Source: Alsobacter soli (GTDB lineage: Bacteria > Pseudomonadota > Alphaproteobacteria > Rhizobiales > Beijerinckiaceae). Taken from it: 64,000 nucleotides of DNA. The stretch is taken from positions 124,001 to 188,000 of the forward strand of contig NZ_PVZS01000009.1 in the NCBI RefSeq assembly GCF_003004785.1, written 5' to 3'. The notes beneath the pieces were generated by a model that had not been told where the DNA came from, made no database searches, and saw only the letters and a program-made list of their open reading frames with translations. The position numbers and the translations under genes were made by a program. Shown here piece after piece: positions 24,258-34,359 of the stretch; the first letter of the stretch is position 1; every line of letters begins with the position of its first letter.

Positions 24258-25577
24258 ATGGAAACGCGCGCCAACTACGCGCTCATCGGGTTGTTCACGC
24301 TGGCGGTGCTCACCGCCGCGTTCGGCTTCGTGTTCTGGTTCTCGGGCAAGGACGCGGGGACCAAGCTCGCCACCTATCGCATCGTGTTCAGCGGCTCCGT
24401 GTCCGGCCTCTCGCGCGGCGGGCAGGTGCTCTACAACGGCCTGCGGGTGGGCGAGGTGACGTCGATCCAGTTGCAGCCGAACGACCCCAGCAAGGTGGTG
24501 GCGCGCGTGGAGATCGACGCCAACACGCCCGTGAACGTGGACACGCGCGCGCGACTGGAGTTCCAGGGCCTCACCGGCGTGGCTTCCATCCAGCTGTCGG
24601 GCGGCGGGCCGAACAGCGCCAAGCTGGAGAGCAGGGAGCCCGGGCAGCCGCCGGTGATCTACGCCGACCGGTCCGACTTCCAGGATCTGCTGGAGAGCGC
24701 TCAGCGGCTGGCAAAGAAGGCGGACGACGTGCTCGGCCGCGCCGACCAGATCCTGTCCGAGAACCAGGGCTCCATCAACGCGACCGTCAAGAACGTCGAG
24801 AAGTTCTCCGGCGCGCTTGCGTCGAATTCCGACGGGGTGAACAAGTTCCTGTCCTCCACGGGCGCGGCGGCCGACCGGATCGCGGCGCTCTCCGTGGACC
24901 TGCAGCGGCTCACCGGCACCGTCGAGAACGTCGTCAAGGCGGTGAACCCGGACGACGTGAACAAGGTCGTCTCCAACCTGCAGCAGATCACCGCGACGGT
25001 GGCGGGCGAGAAGGAGCACATCGCCACCTTCCTGCGCGACGCCGCCACGCTGGCGGGCCGCCTGAACGACAGTTCCGTGAAGCTCGACGGCGTGCTCGCC
25101 GACGCGAGCCGGACCCTGCGCGCCGTGGATCCGGACAAGATCCAGCGCTCGGTCGACAGCGTCGAGAAATTCACGGCCTCGCTCGGCAACAACAGCAAGC
25201 AGGTCGACGAGATCATCAAGAACGCGCGGGAGCTCACGGCCAAGCTCAACAAGTCCGCCGACCAGGTGGACAGCGTGCTCGCCAGCGTCCGGACGTTCCT
25301 GGGCTCCGACGACACCAAGGCGGCGCTCGGCAGCATCGGAGACATGGCGCGGTCGGTGCGCGTGCTCGCCGACAACCTGGACAAGCGCACGGCCGAGATC
25401 ACGGCCGGCATCAACCGGGTGACCGGACCGGCGCTGCGCGACTACCAGTCGCTCGCGACGGAAGGCCGGCAGACCCTGGGCGAGCTCAACCGCACCCTGC
25501 GCAATTTCCAGCAGAACCCGCAGCAGCTGATCTTCGGTAGCAAGCCGTCCCTTCCCGAATACCGGGGCCGTCCGTGA
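24258..25577 (+). CDS. mlaD: MCE-domain protein MlaD
   Basis: A 439-residue MCE protein, anchored by one N-terminal helix (about 7-28), with a single MCE domain (about 35-125, including YNGLRVGEVTSI and LTGVASIQLSGG). A very long helical tail (about 140-420) with heptad-like Val/Leu/Ala spacing may form a periplasmic tube or stalk. It is longer than E. coli MlaD (about 180 residues) and closer to the YebT/PqiB style in reach. It presumably forms the hexameric lipid shuttle on top of MlaEF. The lipoprotein gene starts inside or just after its stop. Confidence 0.92.
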   Translation: METRANYALIGLFTLAVLTAAFGFVFWFSGKDAGTKLATYRIVFSGSVSGLSRGGQVLYNGLRVGEVTSIQLQPNDPSKVVARVEIDANTPVNVDTRARLEFQGLTGVASIQLSGGGPNSAKLESREPGQPPVIYADRSDFQDLLESAQRLAKKADDVLGRADQILSENQGSINATVKNVEKFSGALASNSDGVNKFLSSTGAAADRIAALSVDLQRLTGTVENVVKAVNPDDVNKVVSNLQQITATVAGEKEHIATFLRDAATLAGRLNDSSVKLDGVLADASRTLRAVDPDKIQRSVDSVEKFTASLGNNSKQVDEIIKNARELTAKLNKSADQVDSVLASVRTFLGSDDTKAALGSIGDMARSVRVLADNLDKRTAEITAGINRVTGPALRDYQSLATEGRQTLGELNRTLRNFQQNPQQLIFGSKPSLPEYRGRP

Positions 25578-25609
25578 GGACGCCCACTTGCCTGAGGCGA
25601 CCCCGTTCC

Positions 25610-26221
25610 ATGCCTTCCCGTGACTGTCCTTCCCCCGCGCGATCGCGTCGCGCGCCTCTGTTCGCCGCGGCCCTGGCGGTGGGGGCCGGGTGCCTCGGGC
25701 TTGCCGGATGCGGCAGCTCGACGCCCTCGCAGGTCTATGACCTGACCGCCCCGGTTGGCGCAGCGCGGCAGACGCCCGGGCGCACGCAACTGGTGGTGGC
25801 CGAGCCCACAGCGCTGCAGCCGCTCGAGTCAGACCGCATCATCGTTCGCGCGAATGATGGTTCAGTAAGCAATATCGGCGGGGTCCAATGGTCGGATCGG
25901 CTGCCCCGGCTTCTGCAGACCCGGCTGGTCGAGGCGTTCGAAAACCATGGGCGCGCCGTTGCCCGGACGGGCGTTGGCGTCAACCCGGACACGCTGCTGC
26001 AGACCGAGATCCGCTTCTTTGGCGTGCGCGTGGATGGCGGCGCCCAGGCGGTGGTCGAGCTCTCCGTCAAGACGATCAACAACAACTCCGGCAAGATCGT
26101 CGCCTCGCGGGTGTTCAAGGGCGCTGTCCCGCTTGCGGAAGTGTCGGGCAAGTCAGCCGCCCTCGCGCTTGACCAGGCGGCCACCAAGGTGTTCGCGGAC
26201 GTGGTGCGCTGGGCGCACTGA
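25610..26221 (+). CDS. ABC-type transport auxiliary lipoprotein (PqiC/ABC_trans_aux type)
   Basis: A 203-residue outer-membrane-type lipoprotein with signal and lipobox LAGC, then the auxiliary-domain features VYDLTAP, an LVVAEP strand, SDRI and the WSDRLPRLLQ helix. Such proteins (PqiC) anchor MCE assemblies to the outer membrane. A GTG at 25574 overlapping the mlaD stop is an alternative start that lengthens the signal region. A terminator follows the stop by 28 bases and ends the mla operon. Confidence 0.88.
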   Translation: MPSRDCPSPARSRRAPLFAAALAVGAGCLGLAGCGSSTPSQVYDLTAPVGAARQTPGRTQLVVAEPTALQPLESDRIIVRANDGSVSNIGGVQWSDRLPRLLQTRLVEAFENHGRAVARTGVGVNPDTLLQTEIRFFGVRVDGGAQAVVELSVKTINNNSGKIVASRVFKGAVPLAEVSGKSAALALDQAATKVFADVVRWAH

Positions 26222-26248
26222 GGCGTAGCCATTCGTTCTGAAAGCGAA

Positions 26249-26281
26249 AAAGGCCCGGGAGCGATCCCGGGCCTTTCGTTT
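26249..26281 (+). terminator. Terminator of the mla operon
   Basis: A 12-bp stem (26249-26260 with 26265-26276) and GCGA loop, followed by CGTTTC. The A run on the opposite side would allow function in both directions. Confidence 0.85.
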
Positions 26282-26293
26282 CTCATCGGCGCC

Positions 26294-26425
26294 ATCCCCC
26301 GCCGAAGGGGCGAAGCCGCTGAGGGGAGGGGATCCAGCGGGCACGCGCGCCGTGTTCGCCGGTTGGAACTGAGCTCATTCGCTGGATCGGCTTCCCGGCG
26401 CTTGGCGCGCCGGGAAGGCGGAGCG
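26294..26425. repeat. Degenerate copy of the palindromic intergenic repeat
   Basis: CCATCCCCCGCCG, an AGGGGATCCAG block and a GGATCGGCTTCCCGGCGC arm with CGCGCCGGGAAGGCGG resemble the repeat at 54484-54618, but the match is worn. Nothing else is seen between the terminator and the end of the GPR-like gene. Confidence 0.45.
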
Positions 26426-26435
26426 GGTGCGCTCG

Positions 26436-29400
26436 TCAGTCGAACTTGCCGGCGGCGTGGGCGAGGATCGTGTACACCTTGCCCTCGTCCGACGTCAGCA
26501 CCGAGCGCGTCAGGGCCTGGTTGCGGTCGCCCGGGGCCACTTCCCGCAGCAGTTCCTCGAACTTCTGGACGTAGGCGTCCACCGTCTCGCGGAACTCCGA
26601 GTCACGACGGTAGCGGCGCCGGAACTCGTCGAAGCGCTCCTGGCCCTGCGGCGTGTAGATGCGCCGGCTGAACACGTTGCGTTCGCCCTTGGTGTAGCGG
26701 TCCCAGAGGTCCACGGCCTCGTCATGGTCGATCATGCGGGCGATGTCGGTGGACAGGGCGCCCAGCGAGTCCGCCGCTCCCGACTGGCCGCGCGACCCAC
26801 CGGAGCGAGGCTCCGGCTTGCGGGCCGGCTCCGGCTCGTCATCGACCGAGGCGCGCGCCAGGAGCTCTGACAGCCAGCCGGCGCTGGCCCGGCTCGACAG
26901 GGCCTCGCGCGGCAGCTCCGCCGCCTTGGCGGCCGGCTGCGCGGCGCGCGGCTGCGGGGCCGTCTCCTCGCGGCGGGGCGGGGGGGTCACCAGCACACTC
27001 GGACGTGCGGCCGCGGGCGGCGGCTCAGGAGCCCGACGCGGCGCCTCGGGCGCGCGGAGCGGCAGCGGGGGCGCCTCGGGCGCTGCGGCGCCATTGACGC
27101 GGCGGGCCGCCGGCTCCTCCTCGGCGCGCGCGCCGGGGCGGGACACGTCCATTCCACGATCCGAACGGGCCACCAAGGCGGTGAGCTCGTTGAGCGCGCG
27201 GATCTGGTCGCTGACGACGCGCCGCATGGCGGCGGCGGACTCCTGCGTCTCCTTCGGCAACTCCAGCACGCCGCGGCGGACTTCGGCGCGGGTGGACTCG
27301 AGCTCTTGCTGAACGGAGGCGCTGAGGGTGCGCATGTCCTCCGCGGCCTCGCGGAACCGTTCCGTGGCGGCCGTGAGGGCGCCACCTAGGTCGGACATGA
27401 CCTGCTCGTAGGTGGCGCGCAGCGCGGCGGCTGTGCGCTCGCGCTCCTTGGCGGTGGCCATGCGGAGCGTCTCGAACTGCTCGCCGACCGCAGCGGCCGC
27501 GTTCTGGCTGGAGTCGTTCAGCACCTGCCCGACCTGGCGGGCGCGATCCTCGGCCGCCTTGAGCGAGTCCTCCACCAGCGCCCTGAAGGTGCGGGTGACG
27601 TATTCGACCTCCTCCGAGCGGCCCGTGATGGCCCCGACCGCCTCCTCGAGGGCGGCGCGGCGAGCGTCGATGGCCGAGCTCACGCGACCCTCCACGTCCT
27701 CCAGCATGACGGCCACGTTGGCGAGCGCGCGGGCGTGCTCCTGGGTGGAGGAGGCGACCGTGCGGCTCTGCTCGTCCAGGCGCTGGAACAGGCCGGCGGC
27801 CTCACGCAGGGCGCCGGAGGCGAGGCCGCGCAGGGCCTCGACCTGTTCGGCCGCCTTGTCGGACACCGCGCTGGTTTCCGAGGTGATGGCGTTCAGCGTG
27901 TCGCGAAGCGCGATCATGCGGGCGCCGAGATCGGATTCCAGGTTGCCCAGGTTCTCGCCCGCGCCGGTGATGGCGGATCCGAGCAGCGCGTTGGTTTCCG
28001 CAAGGCGCGCCAGGCTGCCGTTGATCTCGGACTGGAGGCGCTGATGCACGCCGGACAGTTCCGCCACAGAGCGCGAGGCGCTCTCGCCGAGAACCGTCTC
28101 GAGGGCGCTCGTGGACTCCGCCAGGGCGTTGGCCAGGGCGTCGCCACGCTCGCGCAGCAGGTCGACCATGGCCGAGCTGCGGCTTTCCAGCGTGCGAAGC
28201 ACGGCGTCGCCGACCTGGGCCAAGCCGCGGGTCGTCTCGTCGCCGACGCGGGACAGGCGGGTCGAGGCCTCGTCCGCCTGCGAGCCGATCTGCTCGACGA
28301 GTTCGCGACCGCGCTCGTCGAAGAGCCGCGACAGCTCGGCCGTGCGATCGCCGAAGGAGGCGGAGACGGCGTCCGATCCGGTGGCGAGCACCTGCTCCAG
28401 GCGATTGGCGGAGGTTTCGATGACGCCGACGATCTCGCCGGAGCGGCCGTCCACGGCCTGGGCGATCCGGTCGGCGCCGGAGGCCAGGGCGCCGTCGAGC
28501 GAGCGCGCCGCGCCGGCGATGACCGAGGCGATCTCCGACGTCCGGGAGCCCAGGGCGGCGTTCACGGCCGTGACGCCGGTGGTCATGATCTCGCCCAGCT
28601 GGCGGGTCGAGTTGGCGAAGAGCGCCGTAAGCTCCTCCGTGCGGTCGCCAAGCGCGGCCGTGACGGAGGTGGCGCCGCCGGTAAGCGTCTCGCCGAAGGT
28701 GCGGGCGCGCTCGTCCAGCATGGCGCTCACGCTGTCGAGACGGTTGACGACGCGCTCCTCGAAGCGGGCCACGCGGCCGTCCAGCGTCTCCGCGATGGCG
28801 GAGGCCTGCTGGCCGAGCGTCGCGTTGATAAGCTCGGCCTTGGCGGTGAGAGTCTGCGTGAGAGCCTCCGAGCGAGCCACGAAGGCGCCTTCGATGGTCT
28901 CGATCTTGGAATCGATGGCCCGGGCGATGTCCTTGCCGCCGACGCCGAGCAGCTGGGCGATCTCCAGCGTGCGGGCGGCGAGCGTCTCGGTGAGCGCCTT
29001 GGCGCGGGCGTCCAGTCCCTGGTCGATGCGGGCGAAGATGCTGTCGAGGGTGCGGGCGACGTTGACGCCCGAGGCGGCCGTCTTGACCTCGTAGGCCTCG
29101 ATCTGCTGCTGCAACTCGCGGGCGGCTTGCTCGGCGCGGACGGAGACACGGTTGGCGAGGGTCTCCCCCTGCTCGCCGAAGAGCGACTCCACCTGGCCCA
29201 GGCGGGCCTCGACGGCCTGCGTGAAGGCGCGGGCGTCGGAGCCGATGCGCTCGGCGATCTCCCCGCCACGTCCAAGGACGGCCTGCTCGAAGCCTTCCAG
29301 GCGCGTGGTGAGGGTGGTGGCGAGGCTGGAGCCGCGCTCCAGCACCGAGCCCTCGAAGCCGGCGAAGGCGGAGTCGAGCGCCTGCTGCAGCGCCGCAGCG

Positions 29401-31940
29401 CGGTCCTGCATGGCGCCCTCGAAGGCGCCGACGCGGGCGGTGAACACCTCGTCGAGCTTGGCTTCGACCTCCCCCAGGATCGTCTGGAAGGCGCCGATCC
29501 GCTCGCCGAGCGTCTGCTCCAGGGCCTGGCCGCGGCGCGCGACCGTGTCCTCGAAGGATGACAGATGGCCGGCCAGACGGTCGTTGAGGCTGCCGCCGCG
29601 GATGATGACTGTTTCCTCGAAGGCGCTGAGCGTCCCGGCCATGGCGCGGGACACCTCGCCGCCACGCTCGGTGATGGCCTGGAGCAGCTGGTCGGCGTTG
29701 CGCGCCAGGGCGTCGTTGATGCGCGAGCTCTGGGTGGCGACGGCCATGACGGCGTCGCGGGCGATCCCGGCGATGCGCGCCTGCAGGGCCTCGCCATGCT
29801 CGGCGAAGGCCGTCTGGGTCTCGGCGGCGCGGGCGGCGAGAACGCCCAGAACTGCTTCGGTGGTCTGCTCAAACACCTCCCGGGTCTCGCCCGTGCGGCT
29901 CGCCAGCATGTCGGCGATCTCGCGAGCGCGGGCGGCCAGGACAGAGTCGGCCTCGCCGGCGTGCTCGCTGATGGCGCGGCCGATGCGGTCGGCGCTCGAG
30001 GCAAGGGCCTGCTGGGTGGCGCTGGCGCGCTCGTCCAGCGCGCGGCCCAGGCCCTCGGCGGCCTCGGAGAAGACGCGCTCGGCCTCCGCCGTGCGGCTCG
30101 CCAGGGTGCGGGCGACCGCCTCGGAGCTGGACGCCATACCGGCCTGGGCCTCCGCGGCGTGGGCCGCGAGGGTTTCGGCGATGGCCTGGGCGCGCTCCGC
30201 AAAGGAGGCTTCCGTCTGCTCCGCGCGGGACGCGAGGGCGAGCACGGCAGACTCGGCGCTGCTCGTGAACACGCGCTCGGATTCCGCCGTCCGCTCGGCA
30301 AGGGTGGTCTGCAGTTTCTCGGCGCTGGTCTCGAAAGCCTCGCGGGTGGCCGCGACGCGCTCGGCGATCAGGGCGGCGATCGCCTCGCCGGTCTTCGCGA
30401 GCGACTGCTCGAGGGCCTGGCCGTTGACGTTGACCGCCTCGTGGATGCGGTCGCCGGTCGCGGCGAGCTGGCCGGCGAGGGCGTCGCCACGGGTCGTGAT
30501 CGTCTCGGCGATGCGGGCCCCGGTGCTCTCGATGCGCTCGGCCACGGCGTCGCCGCGGGAGCCGAGGTCGGCCACGAGCGTCTCGCCGGTGTTGCGCAGG
30601 GTCTCGTTGACCTCCAGCGCGCGGGCGGCGATGGCGTCCGTCACGCCGGCGCCGGTCTCGGCGATGATGCGGGTGACCTTCTCGGATCCCTCGGACAGGG
30701 TAGCCCGCAGAGTCTCGCTGGTGTCCTCCAGCGACCGGGACACGAGCGCGGCGCGCTCGGCGATCTGGCCGGTGAGCTGCTCACCCGTGGCGGCGAGGCC
30801 GTCCGTGATCTCGCGGGCCTTGGCGCCCAGCGTCTCGGTGACAGAGGCGGTCGCCTCCGAGAGGCGGCCGCTGACGTCGTCCGTGGTGGAGGACAGGCGG
30901 GTGATAAGGCTCTCGCCCTTGGTGGCGATCTCCTCCACCATCCGCTCGCCCGTGCGGGAGAGGATGGCGCTGATTTCCTCGGCCTTGCTTCCGAAGGACT
31001 GGGTGACCCGGGCGCCGGCCTCGCCGACCTCCTCGGAGATGCGGGCCGCCGTCGCGACCAGCTCGTCGCGCAGGGACTCGTGCGAGCTCGTGATGGAGGA
31101 GCGCACACGCTCGGCGTTGGACAGGATGGCCTCGCGCTGGACGACCAGCTCGTCGATCAGCGAACGGATGCGGATCTCGTTCTCGCCATAGGCGCGCTCG
31201 AGGGTGGCGATCTCCGAGTGCACCAGGGTCTCGAGCTCGCCGGCGCGGGCGAGCGCCCGTTCAATGCCGTCGCCCATGGCGGCGACCTCGCGGCGGATCG
31301 CCTGGGACAGGCTCACCACGCCCTCAGCCGACACCGTCTCGGGCTCGGCCAATCGAATGGCGACCTGGGTCATGGAGCGCGCGACGAGGCGCATCTCCTG
31401 GGCGCGAGCCGCCAGCGAGGCCAGGACGAAGAACACGATCACCGGCGCGAGCGCGGCGAAGGCGCCCAGGCCGGCCTCCGGGGTCATGAGCCGCTGCGAG
31501 AAGGTCGCGTCGGCGCCGCCGAGCGCAGCCCATCGGCTGGCCGCGTAGGCGCCGAACACGCCGAGCCACGCCAGGGAGGCGAGCGTGGCGAACACAAAGG
31601 CGCTGCGCGACGGCCGAACTTGCAGGGCCTGCAGGATCTCGCCGACGGCGCGGCGGTCGTCATTGGCCGGGCGGCCGGGCTCGGGCCGGCGGGCGTCCGC
31701 CTGCTCGCGGGAGGGCCGGGCCCGGTCGCGAGGCTTCTCGATCTTCACCTCGGGGAAGATCTCCGCGTCGTTGACGGCGGGCAGCTTGGGGCCGATCGGA
31801 TCGGTGGCGTCCGTCGTGGTCCTGCCCTCCTCGGGCTCGCGAGGCTTCCCGGCGGGGGGCGAACCCGTGAGGTTCAGCGCCTCTTCGATCGCCGAAAGGG
31901 CCGCCTCGGTGGGGTCGTTGACCTTGGGTTGGGTAGCCAT
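26436..31940 (-). CDS. Giant membrane-anchored coiled-coil repeat protein, growth pole ring (GPR)-like
   Basis: A 1834-residue protein. The cytoplasmic N-terminus (1-110) is charged; two membrane helices follow at about 113-134 and 157-179. Residues about 190-1560 are continuous apolipoprotein-like helical repeats of roughly 30-40 residues with recurring units such as TLASRTAEAERVF or LAERTAESERVF, and almost no prolines. After a Pro/Ala/Arg-rich stretch (about 1620-1720) comes a conserved C-terminal domain of about 95 residues with DLWDRYTKGERNVFSRR. Size, anchor and repeats match Agrobacterium GPR, which forms a ring at the growing pole and organises polar growth in Rhizobiales. The identification rests on architecture, not alignment. 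Confidence 0.8.
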   Translation of the reverse strand: MATQPKVNDPTEAALSAIEEALNLTGSPPAGKPREPEEGRTTTDATDPIGPKLPAVNDAEIFPEVKIEKPRDRARPSREQADARRPEPGRPANDDRRAVGEILQALQVRPSRSAFVFATLASLAWLGVFGAYAASRWAALGGADATFSQRLMTPEAGLGAFAALAPVIVFFVLASLAARAQEMRLVARSMTQVAIRLAEPETVSAEGVVSLSQAIRREVAAMGDGIERALARAGELETLVHSEIATLERAYGENEIRIRSLIDELVVQREAILSNAERVRSSITSSHESLRDELVATAARISEEVGEAGARVTQSFGSKAEEISAILSRTGERMVEEIATKGESLITRLSSTTDDVSGRLSEATASVTETLGAKAREITDGLAATGEQLTGQIAERAALVSRSLEDTSETLRATLSEGSEKVTRIIAETGAGVTDAIAARALEVNETLRNTGETLVADLGSRGDAVAERIESTGARIAETITTRGDALAGQLAATGDRIHEAVNVNGQALEQSLAKTGEAIAALIAERVAATREAFETSAEKLQTTLAERTAESERVFTSSAESAVLALASRAEQTEASFAERAQAIAETLAAHAAEAQAGMASSSEAVARTLASRTAEAERVFSEAAEGLGRALDERASATQQALASSADRIGRAISEHAGEADSVLAARAREIADMLASRTGETREVFEQTTEAVLGVLAARAAETQTAFAEHGEALQARIAGIARDAVMAVATQSSRINDALARNADQLLQAITERGGEVSRAMAGTLSAFEETVIIRGGSLNDRLAGHLSSFEDTVARRGQALEQTLGERIGAFQTILGEVEAKLDEVFTARVGAFEGAMQDRAAALQQALDSAFAGFEGSVLERGSSLATTLTTRLEGFEQAVLGRGGEIAERIGSDARAFTQAVEARLGQVESLFGEQGETLANRVSVRAEQAARELQQQIEAYEVKTAASGVNVARTLDSIFARIDQGLDARAKALTETLAARTLEIAQLLGVGGKDIARAIDSKIETIEGAFVARSEALTQTLTAKAELINATLGQQASAIAETLDGRVARFEERVVNRLDSVSAMLDERARTFGETLTGGATSVTAALGDRTEELTALFANSTRQLGEIMTTGVTAVNAALGSRTSEIASVIAGAARSLDGALASGADRIAQAVDGRSGEIVGVIETSANRLEQVLATGSDAVSASFGDRTAELSRLFDERGRELVEQIGSQADEASTRLSRVGDETTRGLAQVGDAVLRTLESRSSAMVDLLRERGDALANALAESTSALETVLGESASRSVAELSGVHQRLQSEINGSLARLAETNALLGSAITGAGENLGNLESDLGARMIALRDTLNAITSETSAVSDKAAEQVEALRGLASGALREAAGLFQRLDEQSRTVASSTQEHARALANVAVMLEDVEGRVSSAIDARRAALEEAVGAITGRSEEVEYVTRTFRALVEDSLKAAEDRARQVGQVLNDSSQNAAAAVGEQFETLRMATAKERERTAAALRATYEQVMSDLGGALTAATERFREAAEDMRTLSASVQQELESTRAEVRRGVLELPKETQESAAAMRRVVSDQIRALNELTALVARSDRGMDVSRPGARAEEEPAARRVNGAAAPEAPPLPLRAPEAPRRAPEPPPAAARPSVLVTPPPRREETAPQPRAAQPAAKAAELPREALSSRASAGWLSELLARASVDDEPEPARKPEPRSGGSRGQSGAADSLGALSTDIARMIDHDEAVDLWDRYTKGERNVFSRRIYTPQGQERFDEFRRRYRRDSEFRETVDAYVQKFEELLREVAPGDRNQALTRSVLTSDEGKVYTILAHAAGKFD

Positions 31941-32374
31941 CAGGAGCCTCGCATCCGGTACGCGTCACGCAGCCGCTTCCATGCCAACCGGCGCAGGCCG
32001 TCGCGCACGCGGCCTGCGCGAGTTGCGCATGGCGCCTCTCGCGGCGGTCAGCCAGCCCATTTCTTCGGGGTCGGTTAACCAAGCCGCACTCTAATGGGAG
32101 GCCTTGCCCATGGAAACCCAGCCTCGACGTCTCTCACCAAACGTCGTTAACGGCTGATTCACCATGAAGCGTGACAAGGCGCAAGGCGAGAGTTACAGAA
32201 CGTCTATTCAGCCGCAGTTGGGGCCCCTCTACAACCATTGGGTAGTCGACCCGGCGAAAACTTGGACACCTTGGCGCCAAAATCCTCCTCACGATGAAGC
32301 TTGTGGAAAGCTTCCGGCGCCACACACTTTTCTCCGCGCTCCCGATTGGGCGCCCTCACCAGAAGGGAAACGGC
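31941..32374. other. Intergenic region between the GPR-like gene and the Hpt gene
   Basis: This 434-base divergent region should hold promoters for both flanking genes. It is richer in A and T than its surroundings and has GTTAAC at 32066-32090 and 32153, which might be CtrA half-sites, but no full TTAA-N7-TTAA box. I see no credible gene, EcfG or sigma54 consensus here. Confidence 0.5.
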
Positions 32375-32776
32375 ATGTTCGGCGCAGGCACGGCGTTGCG
32401 GCAGGATGCGGGCCCGGACGCGGAAGCTCCGGCCATCCTGGATCTGCGCCATCTGTCAGCCCAGACCATGGGCGACGATGACCTGGCGCGCGAGGTGCTC
32501 GGGATGTTCTTCGAGCAATCGAATGACGTGCTGCGCGCGGTTCGGGAGGCTGCGGACGCACAGACGCGCACGGACGCAGCGCACCTCCTGAAGGGGGCGG
32601 CCCGGGCGGTCGGCGCCTTCGCGGTGGCGGCGCAGGCGCACCGGGTCGAGATGCTCGCAGCGGAAGCCGACGAGGACTCCGTGCTGGAGGCCCTGGCCGG
32701 CCTGCATGCGGCCGTCGCCGAGGCCCGCGCCGTGATCGCAGCCCGGCTGCAGGTGTCCCGGGCCGGCGGCCTGTAG
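32375..32776 (+). CDS. Histidine phosphotransfer (Hpt) domain protein
   Basis: A 133-residue stand-alone Hpt protein. The motif [14 protein letters not shown] carries the phosphoacceptor His70 and the following Lys and Gly in the standard HxxKG context. The helices on both sides fit a four-helix Hpt bundle, and there is no kinase domain. It would pass phosphoryl groups between a hybrid kinase and a response regulator; neither partner is in the neighbourhood. AAGGGA lies before the ATG. The following ferredoxin gene is 89 bases downstream and need not be co-regulated. Confidence 0.85.
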   Translation: MFGAGTALRQDAGPDAEAPAILDLRHLSAQTMGDDDLAREVLGMFFEQSNDVLRAVREAADAQTRTDAAHLLKGAARAVGAFAVAAQAHRVEMLAAEADEDSVLEALAGLHAAVAEARAVIAARLQVSRAGGL

Positions 32777-32865
32777 GCGCCGGATCTCGCCAAAGCCACC
32801 CGACTGTCCTAAGTAGGCGCGTGTCCGCCTTAGGCGGCGCTCCCGCATGTGGACCCGAGATCCGG

Positions 32866-33186
32866 ATGACCAAGATCACCTTTGTCGATTACGAAGGCGC
32901 CTCGCGCACGGTTGACGCCCAGGACGGCTCGACGGTGATGGAGAACGCCGTGCGCAACGGCGTTCCCGGCATCGAGGCCGAGTGCGGCGGCGCCTGCGCC
33001 TGCGCGACCTGCCATGTCTATGTGGACGAGGCCTGGACCGAAAAGGTCGGCGCCCCATCCTCCATGGAGGAGGACATGCTGGATTTCGCCTACGACGTCC
33101 GGCCGAATTCCCGCCTCTCGTGCCAGATCAAGGTGAGGCCGGAGCTGGACGGCCTGGTGGTGCGAACCCCGGAGCGGCAGGCGTAG
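32866..33186 (+). CDS. [2Fe-2S] ferredoxin, adrenodoxin type
   Basis: A 106-residue ferredoxin with the four cluster cysteines Cys40, Cys46, Cys49 and Cys86 in the C-x5-C-x2-C-x36-C spacing of vertebrate-type (adrenodoxin/FdxB/FdVI) ferredoxins. These donate electrons to P450s or to Fe-S cluster assembly. The reductase gene starts 18 bases after the stop, so both form an electron-supply pair. The ATG at 32866 is the family start; an upstream in-frame GTG at 32821 is not supported. Confidence 0.93.
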   Translation: MTKITFVDYEGASRTVDAQDGSTVMENAVRNGVPGIEAECGGACACATCHVYVDEAWTEKVGAPSSMEEDMLDFAYDVRPNSRLSCQIKVRPELDGLVVRTPERQA

Positions 33187-34254
<1,068 letters not shown>

Positions 34255-34359
34255 AGGGCGCCGGGATCACTGCAGCGCGGCGACATCGCAGTTCAGGACG
34301 ACGACATTCGACCCCTGCCTGCGACGCCGCGCTGCTTGTGGCGCGGGAGAGGCCGGCTC

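Noticed and set aside
26360-26390. A lone GGAAC after the mla operon
   Set aside because: No CGTT follows at 16-17 bases.
27735-32078. Very long open frames on the plus strand opposite the GPR-like gene (608, 679 and 837 residues)
   Set aside because: They run antisense to a repetitive high-GC gene and carry no recognisable motif; GC-rich repeats keep shadow frames open. The minus-strand frame has membrane helices and a conserved end.
32164-32481. A 105-residue plus-strand frame before the Hpt gene
   Set aside because: It overlaps the Hpt start in another frame, has no ribosome binding site and no family resemblance.
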